DNA of 64,000 bases from Clostridiales bacterium (GTDB lineage Bacteria > Bacillota > Dethiobacteria > Dethiobacterales > Dethiobacteraceae). Shown here piece by piece: positions 44,848 to 53,330 of this stretch (the stretch's first letter is position 1; every line of letters starts with the position of its first letter). Both the position numbers and the translations under genes were made by a program. Where the stretch lies: contig JAGXRM010000038.1 in NCBI GenBank assembly GCA_018335855.1, positions 124,001 to 188,000 on the forward strand, in the 5' to 3' direction. The notes under the pieces are model-generated. The model was not told the DNA's origin. It did no database searches and saw only the letters and a program-made list of their open reading frames with translations.

Positions 44848-46281
44848 TTACATCATGAAAACGGCAACGATGGATGCGGTGATAAGACCACAGGCAACAG
44901 GAATAAAGTTTTTGCGGGCCAGATCTAAAGGATTGACTCCCGCAACACCAGCAGTAGCTACAAGGCCAAAGGCCCAGGCTGCAATGGTACCACCGCCGGA
45001 CCAAACAGCACCCATTTGACCGATAGCTGCCATGGCAGGCACACTGACACCAGCCGCGCCGCCAATGGATTGGGCCAGGCTGGCAGTCAGGGGCAGGCCT
45101 GAAAATCCGGAGCCATCAAGACCGGTAATTACACCAATGAACATGTTACCGAAAGAAAGTGCGAATTTATTCATCGGCAAAGAGGTAGCCAATTTGGTGC
45201 CCAAATCAAAAAGCAGTCTGGGAGCGCCTTCGCCTAGAATATCCGCCGCCGCACCGGCACCCAGAAAGAAAAAGCCGGCAATGGGAATAACAGGAGCGAA
45301 AATTTTAATTGCAAAGCCCATACCCTCACGCAAATGTCCCACAATCGACTCCAGAGCGTAATGGCCCTCTTCGAGAACACTGTTGAAAATCAGCATGGCA
45401 ACAGCAGCTCCGCCCAACAAAGCGGTTGCATCCCCACCACGGATATGGGGCATCGCTTCAATAAACTTAGAAGAAATCATGAGGATAATAATGGAGATGA
45501 ACACAGCAGGCACCACAATAGCACTGATAACCGCTTTATTATCTTTCCTTACCTTCGGCTCAGCCGCTGAAACCAGTTCGCTGCAGGCAGCCAGTTCACC
45601 GCTTGCCACTTTGGCACAATTGATGGTAATCTCTTTACGCATCATGAAGTAAGCAACTAAAATTGCAACGATACCTGTCACCCAGGAAAGAATGGCAACA
45701 TTACCCAGCATAGACCCGGAAGCAAGTCCTGCCGAGCGTTCGCTCAAACCAGGTGCGCCCTGGATGACAAGGTCTCCCGATAAAGCAACCCCGTGTCCAA
45801 AGATGTTAACGGCCATGGCAGCTGCCATGGGAGGCAGGCCTGCTTTTACAGCAACGGGAATCAGCATAACACCAACCAGAGCTGTAGCAGGAGTAGGCCA
45901 GAAAAAGAGAGCACAGACATACATAACACTGCCCAGTGCAAAAAAGCTAAGATGCGGGTTCACCATGAGCTTGCGGGCCGGAGAAACCATCAGATAGTCC
46001 GATCCCAGCTTTTGCATCGCTTTTAGCATCGCCACCATCAGAGCTATGACCAACATGATGTCAAACAAGTCCATACCGGCAATCATCAGTGCATTAAATG
46101 ATGACTGAATGGCAAAAACGATTCTCGCCACAAATGAACCCTGGGAATAGAGAAGACCGATGGTAAAGATACCAATTAAACAAGGCAACACAACATCCCG
46201 TCTGAGAACCATTGTAATAACGACGATAACAATAAAAAGCAGGTAAATCCAGTGAGAGGCAGTAAGAACTACTCCATCCAT
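44848..46281 (-). CDS. Multi-pass permease of the B12 cluster
   Basis: 477 residues, about 12 membrane helices (WIYLLFIVIVVITMVL, MLVIALMVAMLKAM, SVMYVCALFFWP ...). A conserved mid-protein loop (VNIFGHGVALSGDLVIQGAP) and its likely symmetric partner (MFIGVITGLDGSGFSGLPLTAS) suggest two inverted halves as in GntP, citrate or NhaC-type transporters. Family is not certain; probably a cation-coupled importer of a carboxylate or amino acid. GGAGG lies ten bases before the ATG. Confidence 0.75.
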   Translation of the reverse strand: MDGVVLTASHWIYLLFIVIVVITMVLRRDVVLPCLIGIFTIGLLYSQGSFVARIVFAIQSSFNALMIAGMDLFDIMLVIALMVAMLKAMQKLGSDYLMVSPARKLMVNPHLSFFALGSVMYVCALFFWPTPATALVGVMLIPVAVKAGLPPMAAAMAVNIFGHGVALSGDLVIQGAPGLSERSAGLASGSMLGNVAILSWVTGIVAILVAYFMMRKEITINCAKVASGELAACSELVSAAEPKVRKDNKAVISAIVVPAVFISIIILMISSKFIEAMPHIRGGDATALLGGAAVAMLIFNSVLEEGHYALESIVGHLREGMGFAIKIFAPVIPIAGFFFLGAGAAADILGEGAPRLLFDLGTKLATSLPMNKFALSFGNMFIGVITGLDGSGFSGLPLTASLAQSIGGAAGVSVPAMAAIGQMGAVWSGGGTIAAWAFGLVATAGVAGVNPLDLARKNFIPVACGLITASIVAVFMM

Positions 46282-46457
46282 AAGTTAGCAACCTCCTAGA
46301 CGTTTTTATTTTTTTAAAACTAAGATAGCTACACTCCCCGTCTCCAAGCCCCCTTTCTGTTATTACCGCATAGCCGGTGCCGCCAGAATATAATGGACAA
46401 TTTAAAATCTTTTGTATATTTCAGGCAGAGAAAACAGAAGTTGTCTCTGCCCGTCAG

Positions 46458-47741
46458 TTAGTTAGTGGGTGTTTTTGCAAAAATCCCAGTCAACCCTGCT
46501 TCAGCAACACGATTTTCAACTACCGATTTCTCCGTGGTATACAGATCCTTGTCTTTCAGTGCATTAAAGAGAACAGAACCTGAGAAGGTATACTTCTTGC
46601 CCATTCCTCCCGGGGTCGCCATTTCTTCTTTCACCCAGGCAATCGCTTCACCGATAATCAGGCTGCGCGGAATTTCCAGCATCTTTACTCCCATTGCCGA
46701 GCATACAGCATTGTATCCGGCCAGGGTACCTGTGACAATAGCCTCGGTATGTCCTACCAGCAGGCCTGCCTTTTCCCCACCGCAGAACAGGTTATCCACG
46801 CCTTGTACCTGGAGATGGTTGTCGCGGGGTGAAAGAGCGAGATAACGCATTGAGTTCCCTGTGCCACCGGCATACGGGTCTTCATAGCGTGCTTCAGCAA
46901 AGCCGGGAATCTGGCGTAATGCTTCCAGGGGAAAGTAGGAAGTCATGAGCTTCGCATGACCTGTATCCAACAAAATAATATTTTGCTCAAATTCAGGCAG
47001 AGCATATTGCTGACAAGCCTTCTTCTCCATGGAACCGGTTTTCCGCATTTTTTCCGGAATAGGAATGATAGCAACACCTTTGGCATTCAATTCCTTAAGG
47101 ATTTCCGGTGCCAGTGACTCTTTATGCAGTTTACAGGAACCGCTCATAGCACCGATAGTGCCGTCTTCTTTAATACCCATAAACTCTTCGACGCCGGCTT
47201 TAGCAGCAATACTGACACGGCCTCCAAAGGTAGGACAGCGTAGAATACACATGGCACAGCCGTTGCCGTACTTTGTACAGTTAGCCATACCGCCTGCTGT
47301 ACCGGTAGCCTCTATAAATACATCCGCTTCCAATTTAGTTCCGTCGGCAAGGACAACTGCTGCGATTTTCTTCCCGTTCATTTCAACGTTTTTGGCTGCA
47401 CTCATACAGATAAGGCGAATCCCTTTACTTTCCAATAACTGCCGTACTGCCGGTTCAATTTTTGCCACATCGTATAATGATGCATGCTTGTGTCCGGGGA
47501 AATCTATATTCGTATGCCTTGAAACGCTATCTGTTACCTCAAACAGGTCGCCGCCACCCATAGCAATTGCTTCCTCGGTCGCTGTCCAGCGCCCGTTGTT
47601 ACGCATAATCCCTCCTACCAGTCCGGTTCCAAGCAACATATCAGTACGTTCAACCAGTGTGACATGTGCGCCTGCCTTGGCAGCAGCTAAAGCTGCCGCA
47701 GAGCCTGCCCATCCTCCGCCTACTACTACTACGTTTATCAT
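46458..47741 (-). CDS. FAD-dependent oxidoreductase of the B12 cluster
   Basis: 427 residues. The N-terminal Rossmann motif VVVVGGGWAGSAAALAAAKAG is followed by an FAD-binding signature near the C-terminus (VDNLFCGGEKAGLLVGHTEA). The overall layout recalls GidA/TrmFO-like flavoproteins and 'FAD-dependent oxidoreductase' proteins of anaerobes. A CAMCILRCP cluster at about residues 165-173 could be redox-active or bind a metal. No membrane segment. Likely oxidises an amine or hydroxy acid in this pathway, inferred from context. Confidence 0.72.
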   Translation of the reverse strand: MINVVVVGGGWAGSAAALAAAKAGAHVTLVERTDMLLGTGLVGGIMRNNGRWTATEEAIAMGGGDLFEVTDSVSRHTNIDFPGHKHASLYDVAKIEPAVRQLLESKGIRLICMSAAKNVEMNGKKIAAVVLADGTKLEADVFIEATGTAGGMANCTKYGNGCAMCILRCPTFGGRVSIAAKAGVEEFMGIKEDGTIGAMSGSCKLHKESLAPEILKELNAKGVAIIPIPEKMRKTGSMEKKACQQYALPEFEQNIILLDTGHAKLMTSYFPLEALRQIPGFAEARYEDPYAGGTGNSMRYLALSPRDNHLQVQGVDNLFCGGEKAGLLVGHTEAIVTGTLAGYNAVCSAMGVKMLEIPRSLIIGEAIAWVKEEMATPGGMGKKYTFSGSVLFNALKDKDLYTTEKSVVENRVAEAGLTGIFAKTPTN

Positions 47742-47878
47742 AGGTACCTACCCCCGTGTTAAAATAGTTAGTTTTTCCTGTTTGCGGTATCTGTAATAAA
47801 TTTCGGCGGCCATGCATTAAAACTCAAGTAAATACTTGGATATCTGCATGACCACCGGAAAATTAACTGCCAAAAACT

Positions 47879-49324
47879 TTAGTTATAAGCATACTTTGTA
47901 ATAATCTCAATCAACTTAACTAATGCTTTCACGGCGTAACGAGCTCTCTCTTCGATGATCTGGCCCTTTTCATCCGTTGTGCCAAGACCCGGTGAAATAT
48001 AAATATTGGCATCATAGGCGATGGTGGGAATTACACCCATTTGAGCTAAACCGGTCTGGAGAAGATTGGAGCCCGCATACATATCTTCAATGGAGAAGAT
48101 GGGAATCCCTGAGCCATCAGCCCAAGTTCCTTCGTAATTGACTTCAATTGCTGTCGAGTTATAACTCTTGTTGAAGATAATTCCCTGACGCAGATTCGCA
48201 TCCAACTGACTGAATTCCTGCTCAATGATATCATAGAAGTCATCAACAGGCTTGGTCAGCACCTCCGGCGCATCCTTCAGCACACGCAGCGCAGCAATTT
48301 GGCCCAGCAGTGCTTCTTTACCGGGATCCTGAGTAACGTAGGCTGCTTTTCCGTAAGATGCGGTTGTGCCCCAACGATCGCCATGCATCCCCATAGCCCG
48401 GCGAATCGGCACCATATATTCTTCCTTGCCGATAATCAAGCCACTGGTTGTGGCGCCGCTTGCCTTGTCCATGCTGTAAATCATCACATCTGCGCCGGTC
48501 TTCCGGATGTCAGTACCAACGAAAGGAATGCCCCAGGCATTATCAACAATATAGGGAACGTTCCACTTTTGAGCCAAACGGCTCAAACCTTTCTGTAAAA
48601 GAGGAACTCCGTTTTCATCTTTTTGTCCATAACCGTACCCCGGCGTTTCATAGCCAAGAGAAGCAAACCCAGTCACTTGATCGGCATGACGCTGTGCCAC
48701 TTCTTCCATTTTTGCCACGGTTTTTTCAGCATCGACCCCTGTTAACAAAGGTACAGGCCAATACTTGATGCCGTGCACAGGATACTCTGCACCTTCCATG
48801 GGAACGATGACGGTGTCCATGTTATTTTGTCTTTTACCATAAAAACCTAGCTCACCTGCAGACGATCCGCGGTCAGCAAAAATATCTTTATACTTCGGAG
48901 GAAACGGGCGACCGTATGCTCCATGGTGATGTAAATGCTTTTCCAAAGGAGCTAAGTAGCGGGTCCGGTAATTATCACCGCGGCCAAGATTCGGAGGGGT
49001 AAGCAGACAATCATAGGCTGTCCAAAGACCAGCCTCACAGGTGTTGACGGGAGCGCAATCATATTCATCCCCATAAAAACCTTTAATCAGTTCCCTGATA
49101 TCATCGACTAACTTGGCCAGGGGGATAACTTTCTTGCCGCCTTCCTCACAAAAATGTGCAATATCGTCACGCAAGGGTGCGGGACAACCGGATATTGCAC
49201 CGGTTAAACCAAACGTACCTTTCAAATCATCGGGAATACCAATTTCTGCAGCGGCATCCTTCGCCTCTTTATAGATGGCGGGGATATTAGCCTGCAGCTT
49301 TTTATAAATTTGATACTTAAACAC
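47879..49324 (-). CDS. Fold-type I PLP-dependent enzyme of unknown specificity
   Basis: 481 residues. VDNAWGIPF supplies the Asp (D261) that contacts the pyridine nitrogen, and IYSMDKASGATTS the Schiff-base Lys (K287), typical of the aminotransferase fold. CEAGLWTAYDCLL and HGDRWGTTASYGKAAYV are further fixed points. Similarity is to SepSecS/aminotransferase class V-like proteins, but I cannot name a function. Candidates are a lyase, transaminase or racemase acting on the cluster's substrate. It lies 21 nt after the first gene. Confidence 0.75.
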   Translation of the reverse strand: MFKYQIYKKLQANIPAIYKEAKDAAAEIGIPDDLKGTFGLTGAISGCPAPLRDDIAHFCEEGGKKVIPLAKLVDDIRELIKGFYGDEYDCAPVNTCEAGLWTAYDCLLTPPNLGRGDNYRTRYLAPLEKHLHHHGAYGRPFPPKYKDIFADRGSSAGELGFYGKRQNNMDTVIVPMEGAEYPVHGIKYWPVPLLTGVDAEKTVAKMEEVAQRHADQVTGFASLGYETPGYGYGQKDENGVPLLQKGLSRLAQKWNVPYIVDNAWGIPFVGTDIRKTGADVMIYSMDKASGATTSGLIIGKEEYMVPIRRAMGMHGDRWGTTASYGKAAYVTQDPGKEALLGQIAALRVLKDAPEVLTKPVDDFYDIIEQEFSQLDANLRQGIIFNKSYNSTAIEVNYEGTWADGSGIPIFSIEDMYAGSNLLQTGLAQMGVIPTIAYDANIYISPGLGTTDEKGQIIEERARYAVKALVKLIEIITKYAYN

Positions 49325-49345
49325 TTCTAAACACTCCTTTTTAAA

Positions 49346-49768
49346 TTATTTCTTACAACACTGTAAATCCTGACCAATCTGTAAATCTCTTTCACTTCCG
49401 GAAAGTGCTTGTCCGTGAATCACAATATTTAAGTGATTAGGCATATGAGTTTCATCAAAGCCGCAGACAGTCCCGATGACTTCATTGTCAATCATAATTG
49501 TGTCTCCTGAAACCATAACGCCGCCGTTTTGAAATTCGACGAATCCCAGGTACGCAATGGAATCCACTCTGTCTCCCGGTCGCGCATCTTTAACAGCAAT
49601 GATCAGCTCATGAACCTCATTCTTACAAATTACCCGTGATGGTTGAGATATGAGTTGTAAACCACGGCTAGAAAACTTTCCGTCCAACACTGCTACCAGC
49701 TTTCCCATAAGAGGGGCTTTTAGCACATATGGGTCCCTTTTAAACATCTTTACCTTATAAGGGTCCAC
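49346..49768 (-). CDS. DUF6917-like protein, first gene of the catabolic cluster
   Basis: 140 residues with beta-rich segments LMGKLVAVLDGKFSSRGLQL, VKDARPGDRVDSIAYLGFVE, and MIDNEVIGTVCGFDETHMPN HLNIVIHG-type core. Resembles a domain of unknown function found beside PLP and B12 enzymes. The frame opens with a GTG at 49777 that touches GGGAG; the GTG at 49768 is correctly spaced and preferred. A perfect palindrome lies 29 nt upstream. Confidence 0.7.
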   Translation of the reverse strand: MDPYKVKMFKRDPYVLKAPLMGKLVAVLDGKFSSRGLQLISQPSRVICKNEVHELIIAVKDARPGDRVDSIAYLGFVEFQNGGVMVSGDTIMIDNEVIGTVCGFDETHMPNHLNIVIHGQALSGSERDLQIGQDLQCCKK

Positions 49769-49796
49769 AAAATTCACTCCCTTTATTTTCTAGCCG

Positions 49797-49811
49797 CTCA
49801 TCACTGATGAG
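49797..49811. promoter_or_regulatory. Palindromic operator, copy A
   Basis: CTCATCA-C-TGATGAG, perfect 7+7 inverted repeat, flanked by TAGC. The same palindrome, with the same flanks, precedes porG (59266-59280). Presumed binding site of a shared regulator. Confidence 0.65.
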
Positions 49812-49897
49812 TAGCACCTTGATAAGTATTTCTATCATTTCTCCAAAATACCTTTTTTAAAACGAAAAAAAACTGAAATTTTTTCTTTTCTAAAAAC

Positions 49898-49983
49898 CAA
49901 GAAAGGTGCGCTTATTCAGTTCCCTCAGCGCGCGCTTTTGCAGTACTGTATACCGCTGCCGATTTGCAAATGCAAATCGTTAT
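49898..49983. repeat. 86-bp intergenic repeat, copy 2
   Basis: Nearly identical to 15529-15613. In copy 2 the hairpin arms GATTTGCA/TGCAAATC are perfect. In copy 1 the minus-strand RNA keeps pairing through a G-U, consistent with a minus-strand RNA structure or a palindromic mobile sequence. Confidence 0.8.
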
Positions 49984-49995
49984 TTCCTCCAGGAT

Positions 49996-50024
49996 AAAAA
50001 AATACCGGAAATCTTTCCGGTATT
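49996..50024 (-). terminator. Terminator of the 37-aa membrane protein gene
   Basis: AATACCGGAAA/TTTCCGGTATT stem with a T-run on the minus strand. Confidence 0.85.
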
Positions 50025-50046
50025 TGGTACTATTCTATCCATAACA

Positions 50047-50160
50047 TCAAAAAAGAGGTACGCCTCCCAGCAAACAGCCCAGCAAGACTAAACAGGTAAT
50101 CCAAATGGCTCCTCCAAATAACATAAGGATAGCCGACGGAGCTTCTGAAGAAATTCTCAC
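50047..50160 (-). CDS. Small single-span membrane protein (37 aa)
   Basis: GGAGGTG stands seven bases before a GTG. The product MRISSEAPSAILMLFGGAIW... continues with one hydrophobic helix and ends GGVPLF. It resembles the tiny MetS-type partners of NSS-family transporters, but the match is loose. An ATG seven bases upstream in another frame would give an unremarkable 44-residue peptide, so the GTG frame is favoured. Confidence 0.5.
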   Translation of the reverse strand: MRISSEAPSAILMLFGGAIWITCLVLLGCLLGGVPLF

Positions 50161-50171
50161 TCATTCACCTC

Positions 50172-50390
50172 CTAATGCTCAAGAATAAAAAGCTTATGTT
50201 CCAATTCTTCAAGCGGGAATTTTAAACCGGGGCAGTTCCGATTATGAGGCTCTACATGATGAAAAGGAATTTTATATTTCTGCATCAAAGAAAACACCTC
50301 ATCAACCAGATCATCCATCTTCTTTACTTTCACATGCAAGCTGTGTTCCGGAATATCCGGGCAGTCTTCCTTATGTAGCACAATGACCAT
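50172..50390 (-). CDS. Small soluble protein of unknown function (72 aa)
   Basis: VIVLHKEDCPDIPEHSLHVKVKKMDDL, then HHVEPHNRNCPG and a Leu-rich helix. The two Cys and several His could bind a metal. GGGAGTG precedes the ATG. Not recognised; probably cotranscribed with the 37-aa gene 12 nt downstream. Confidence 0.65.
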   Translation of the reverse strand: MVIVLHKEDCPDIPEHSLHVKVKKMDDLVDEVFSLMQKYKIPFHHVEPHNRNCPGLKFPLEELEHKLFILEH

Positions 50391-50467
50391 TTTTTCATCA
50401 CTCCCACAATTAAAATATGTAATGCGGGTTGGAAGTGTTACAAGAACTGCGGAGCGTCCAGAGAGAT

Positions 50468-50508
50468 AAAAAAATAAAACGTTCCCGGCCTTAGGCCTTG
50501 AACGTTTT
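50468..50508 (-). terminator. Terminator of the ilv operon
   Basis: AAAACGTTC ... GAACGTTTT with an inner GGCC pairing and a T-run on the minus strand. Confidence 0.85.
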
Positions 50509-50527
50509 ATACTATCTTTTTGTTATG

Positions 50528-50785
50528 CTAACAACGTGTTCCCCAAAATACAAACCCAATCCCTGTCAGCAACATCATCAGATTAACTGGATTTAGAGAA
50601 CTGCTTAGCCCTGCGATGCCCAAGGCACTGACTGACAGAAAAATAAATGGTCCTATACTGCCAATAATTCCGTTGGCACGTACGGCAAAGGCAATATCTT
50701 TTTTTAGCATCAGTAGACCGGCTACCAAGCTAATTAAGCCAAATGTGATCCTGAGCACTGCCATGAATGCTATCCTGATATCCAT
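50528..50785 (-). CDS. yqhV: YqhV (DUF2619) family membrane protein, copy 2
   Basis: 85 residues, three helices; SIGPFIFLSVSALGIAGL is nearly identical to the copy at 52553. In Bacillus yqhV adjoins the spoIIIA operon; here it follows an acetolactate-synthase-like gene. Function unknown. Probably paralogous by tandem duplication. Confidence 0.85.
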   Translation of the reverse strand: MDIRIAFMAVLRITFGLISLVAGLLMLKKDIAFAVRANGIIGSIGPFIFLSVSALGIAGLSSSLNPVNLMMLLTGIGFVFWGTRC

Positions 50786-50800
50786 ACACCACCTCCGCCG

Positions 50801-52480
50801 CTACTTTGCGGTTGTAACCATTTCATTAATTGGACAATTGGGAGGCACCATGGGAAAAACATTTTCCCCGGTCTTCACTCTAAAGTCTATCACGACCGGG
50901 CCTGGCGTACTCAGCGCTTTTTGCAGCACAGGAATAACTTCAGACGGCTTTTGCGCCCTCAATCCCAAAGCACCGTAAGCCTCAGCCAGTTTAACAAAAT
51001 CCGGACTGCCTTTTTGAAGAACAACCGAAGAATAACGGCTGTGAAAAAACATCTCCTGCCATTGTCTGACAAGGCCCAGATGTTGATTATTAATAATGGC
51101 AACTTTAACAGGCAGGCAATACTTTACGGCTGTGGCCAGTTCCCGGATATTCATCTGAAAACTACCGTCTCCGGCGATACAAAAAACAACATCATCCGGA
51201 CAACCTAATTGAACTCCGATTGAAGCGGGAAACCCATAGCCCATGGTACCCAGTCCACCCGATGACGCAAAAGAGCGTGGTTTATTAAATTTATAGTACT
51301 GCGCCGTCCACATTTGATGCTGTCCTACTTCTGTTGTGATTAATGCCTTGCCTTCTGTTTGCTCATAGATCTGTTCAATAACAAACTGTGGGCAAATTTC
51401 GCCATCCGCATCCTGACAGTAGCGCATGGGAGCACAGCGCCGCCATTCATTAATTTTCGCCAGCCAAGGCTCTGTATTCTCAGGCCCGGGCTTTTTCAGT
51501 AATTGTGTTAAAACCTGCTTGATATCTCCGACAATGGGAATATCAGCACGAACGTTTTTCCCGATTTCTGCCGGATCTATATCAACATGAATGATTGTGG
51601 CATCCTTAGCAAAATCGCTTTTTCTGCCTGTAACACGGTCGTCAAAACGAGCACCGGCTGCAATAATTACATCTGCTTCATTTACTGCCATATTGGCCCA
51701 ATAAGTACCGTGCATGCCCAGCATTCCCAAAGCCAGAGGATGCCCCGTGGGAAATCCTGACAAACCCATTAGTGTCGTAGTTACAGGAATGCTAAATTTT
51801 TCAGCAAACTGCCGTAATTCCTCATGCGCACCTGAATAAATAATTCCGCCACCGGCATAAATAACTGGCTTATTAGCTTGGGCCAGAACCTTTGCCACTT
51901 TGTTTACCTGGCCCGGGTGACAATTGTAGACAGGATTATAACCGCGCATATAAATATTTTTCGGATACCTAAAAATTCCGATGTCCATCTGGACGTGGAT
52001 GGGTAAATCAATAAGAACAGGTCCACATCTACCCGTTGTTGCCAAATGAAAAGCTTCTCTGATCGTACGGGGCAAATCTGAAACCGATTCAACCACTGTA
52101 CTATGTTTTGTGATTGGCAAGGTGATGCTAAAGACATCCACATCTTTGTAGGCATCGTTAACACTATTTGCTGACATACCATGGCCGGTGAAAATCACCA
52201 TGGGGACAGAGTCCATATAGGCAGTGGCTATACCAGTTACAAGGCTGGTTGATCCCGGACCGGATGTGCTAAAGACGATACCCGGTTTCCCCGTGGCTCT
52301 TGCATAACCGTCTGCAGCATGGGCTGCACCCTGCTCGTGACAATACATAACGAACCGGATATCGGCCTCGGTTAACTGATTAACCACATTATCCGATGTA
52401 CCTCCGGGATAACAAAATACTGTATCCACAAGCTCTTTCTTCAGAGCCTCTACTACTATTTGGATCCCGCTCATTTTCAT
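50801..52480 (-). CDS. Acetolactate synthase-like TPP enzyme, copy 2 (diverged)
   Basis: About 559 residues, TPP-dependent carboligase fold. The catalytic Glu (CHEQGAAHAADGYARATGKPG), TPP motif GDGSFQMN...NN and VRQWQEMFF (the Trp linked to 2-oxobutyrate preference in AHAS) are kept. The segment that reads TGQVAIPLIGTDAFQE in copy 1 is changed here to TGHGMSANSVNDAYKD, losing the conserved Gln, so catalysis may differ. GAGGTG favours the ATG at 52480. No regulatory subunit gene follows. Confidence 0.85.
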   Translation of the reverse strand: MKMSGIQIVVEALKKELVDTVFCYPGGTSDNVVNQLTEADIRFVMYCHEQGAAHAADGYARATGKPGIVFSTSGPGSTSLVTGIATAYMDSVPMVIFTGHGMSANSVNDAYKDVDVFSITLPITKHSTVVESVSDLPRTIREAFHLATTGRCGPVLIDLPIHVQMDIGIFRYPKNIYMRGYNPVYNCHPGQVNKVAKVLAQANKPVIYAGGGIIYSGAHEELRQFAEKFSIPVTTTLMGLSGFPTGHPLALGMLGMHGTYWANMAVNEADVIIAAGARFDDRVTGRKSDFAKDATIIHVDIDPAEIGKNVRADIPIVGDIKQVLTQLLKKPGPENTEPWLAKINEWRRCAPMRYCQDADGEICPQFVIEQIYEQTEGKALITTEVGQHQMWTAQYYKFNKPRSFASSGGLGTMGYGFPASIGVQLGCPDDVVFCIAGDGSFQMNIRELATAVKYCLPVKVAIINNQHLGLVRQWQEMFFHSRYSSVVLQKGSPDFVKLAEAYGALGLRAQKPSEVIPVLQKALSTPGPVVIDFRVKTGENVFPMVPPNCPINEMVTTAK

Positions 52481-52552
52481 GCTCGACTTCACCTCAATTG
52501 TAAAAACAATCCCGATAAAACGTTATATATACTCTTCAGATTTGTTGCAATT

Positions 52553-52810
52553 CTAACGGATCCCTAACATAATCAATGTTACGCCCAGAATCAGCAGTAG
52601 CAGTTTCCGCTTATCCATTTTTGCACGTAAAGCTGCGATGCCCAAGGCGCTCACGGAAAGAAAAACAAAAGGCCCTATGCTTCCTAAAATACCATTAATT
52701 AATATGGCCTGTTGCAGATCATTAAAATAAAAAATCAGCAGCCCTCCGGTTAGACCCAGAAGGCCGTAAATCACCCTGGTCAATCCCATAAGCTTTACCC
52801 TTGCATCCAT
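52553..52810 (-). CDS. yqhV: YqhV (DUF2619) family membrane protein, copy 1
   Basis: 85 residues; helices around VIYGLLGLTGGLLIFYF, GSIGPFVFLSVSALGIAAL and LLLLILGVTLIML. About as long as copy 2 and sharing the central motif. It lies 32 nt after ilvN and before the second synthase. Confidence 0.87.
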   Translation of the reverse strand: MDARVKLMGLTRVIYGLLGLTGGLLIFYFNDLQQAILINGILGSIGPFVFLSVSALGIAALRAKMDKRKLLLLILGVTLIMLGIR

Positions 52811-52841
52811 GCAGACAACCCCTCTGTAGCCCGTGTCTCAG

Positions 52842-53330
52842 TTATTTTATTGTCTTGCTGCCTCTCAATATTGCAATTTTCCCCGTCCTGACAACTTCAA
52901 GGATGGTGTATTGTGAAAGCAACATTGTAATGGCTTCAATCTTTTCCTGGTTGCCCGTAACTTCGATAATTATCGAATTTAAAGCGACATCAACAATTTT
53001 AGCTCTAAACGTTTCCACGATTTGCTGAATTTCAGCCCTGTTGCCAACATCTGCACTTACTTTTATGAGCACCAGTTCTCTGTCCACTGAAGGCTCCTGA
53101 GTCAGGTTGGACACTTTTAAAACATTGATTAATTTATATAGCTGTTTAATAATCTGCTCTAAAATCTTTTCATCGGCTTCCACCTCGATGGTCATCCGAG
53201 ACACCATCGGCTCAACGGTTTTTCCCACAGCAAGGCTTTCAATATTATAACCCCTCCGGGAAAAAAGGCCTGCCACTCTGACGAGCACACCGGGCTTATC
53301 TTCCACCAGTACAGCTAAGACGTATCTCAT
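52842..53330 (-). CDS. ilvN: Acetolactate synthase small (regulatory) subunit
   Basis: 162 residues. N-terminal ACT domain (YVLAVLVEDKPGVLVRVAGLFSRRGYNIESLAVG) that binds valine for feedback inhibition, then the conserved ALS_ss_C domain (RELVLIKVSADVGNRAEIQQI). Its ATG overlaps the ilvB stop (ATGA), indicating coupled translation. Confidence 0.95.
   Translation of the reverse strand: MRYVLAVLVEDKPGVLVRVAGLFSRRGYNIESLAVGKTVEPMVSRMTIEVEADEKILEQIIKQLYKLINVLKVSNLTQEPSVDRELVLIKVSADVGNRAEIQQIVETFRAKIVDVALNSIIIEVTGNQEKIEAITMLLSQYTILEVVRTGKIAILRGSKTIK

Noticed and set aside
49797-49811. Hammerhead ribozyme core (CUGAUGAG-like)
   Set aside because: The GAAA element and the three-stem arrangement are missing.
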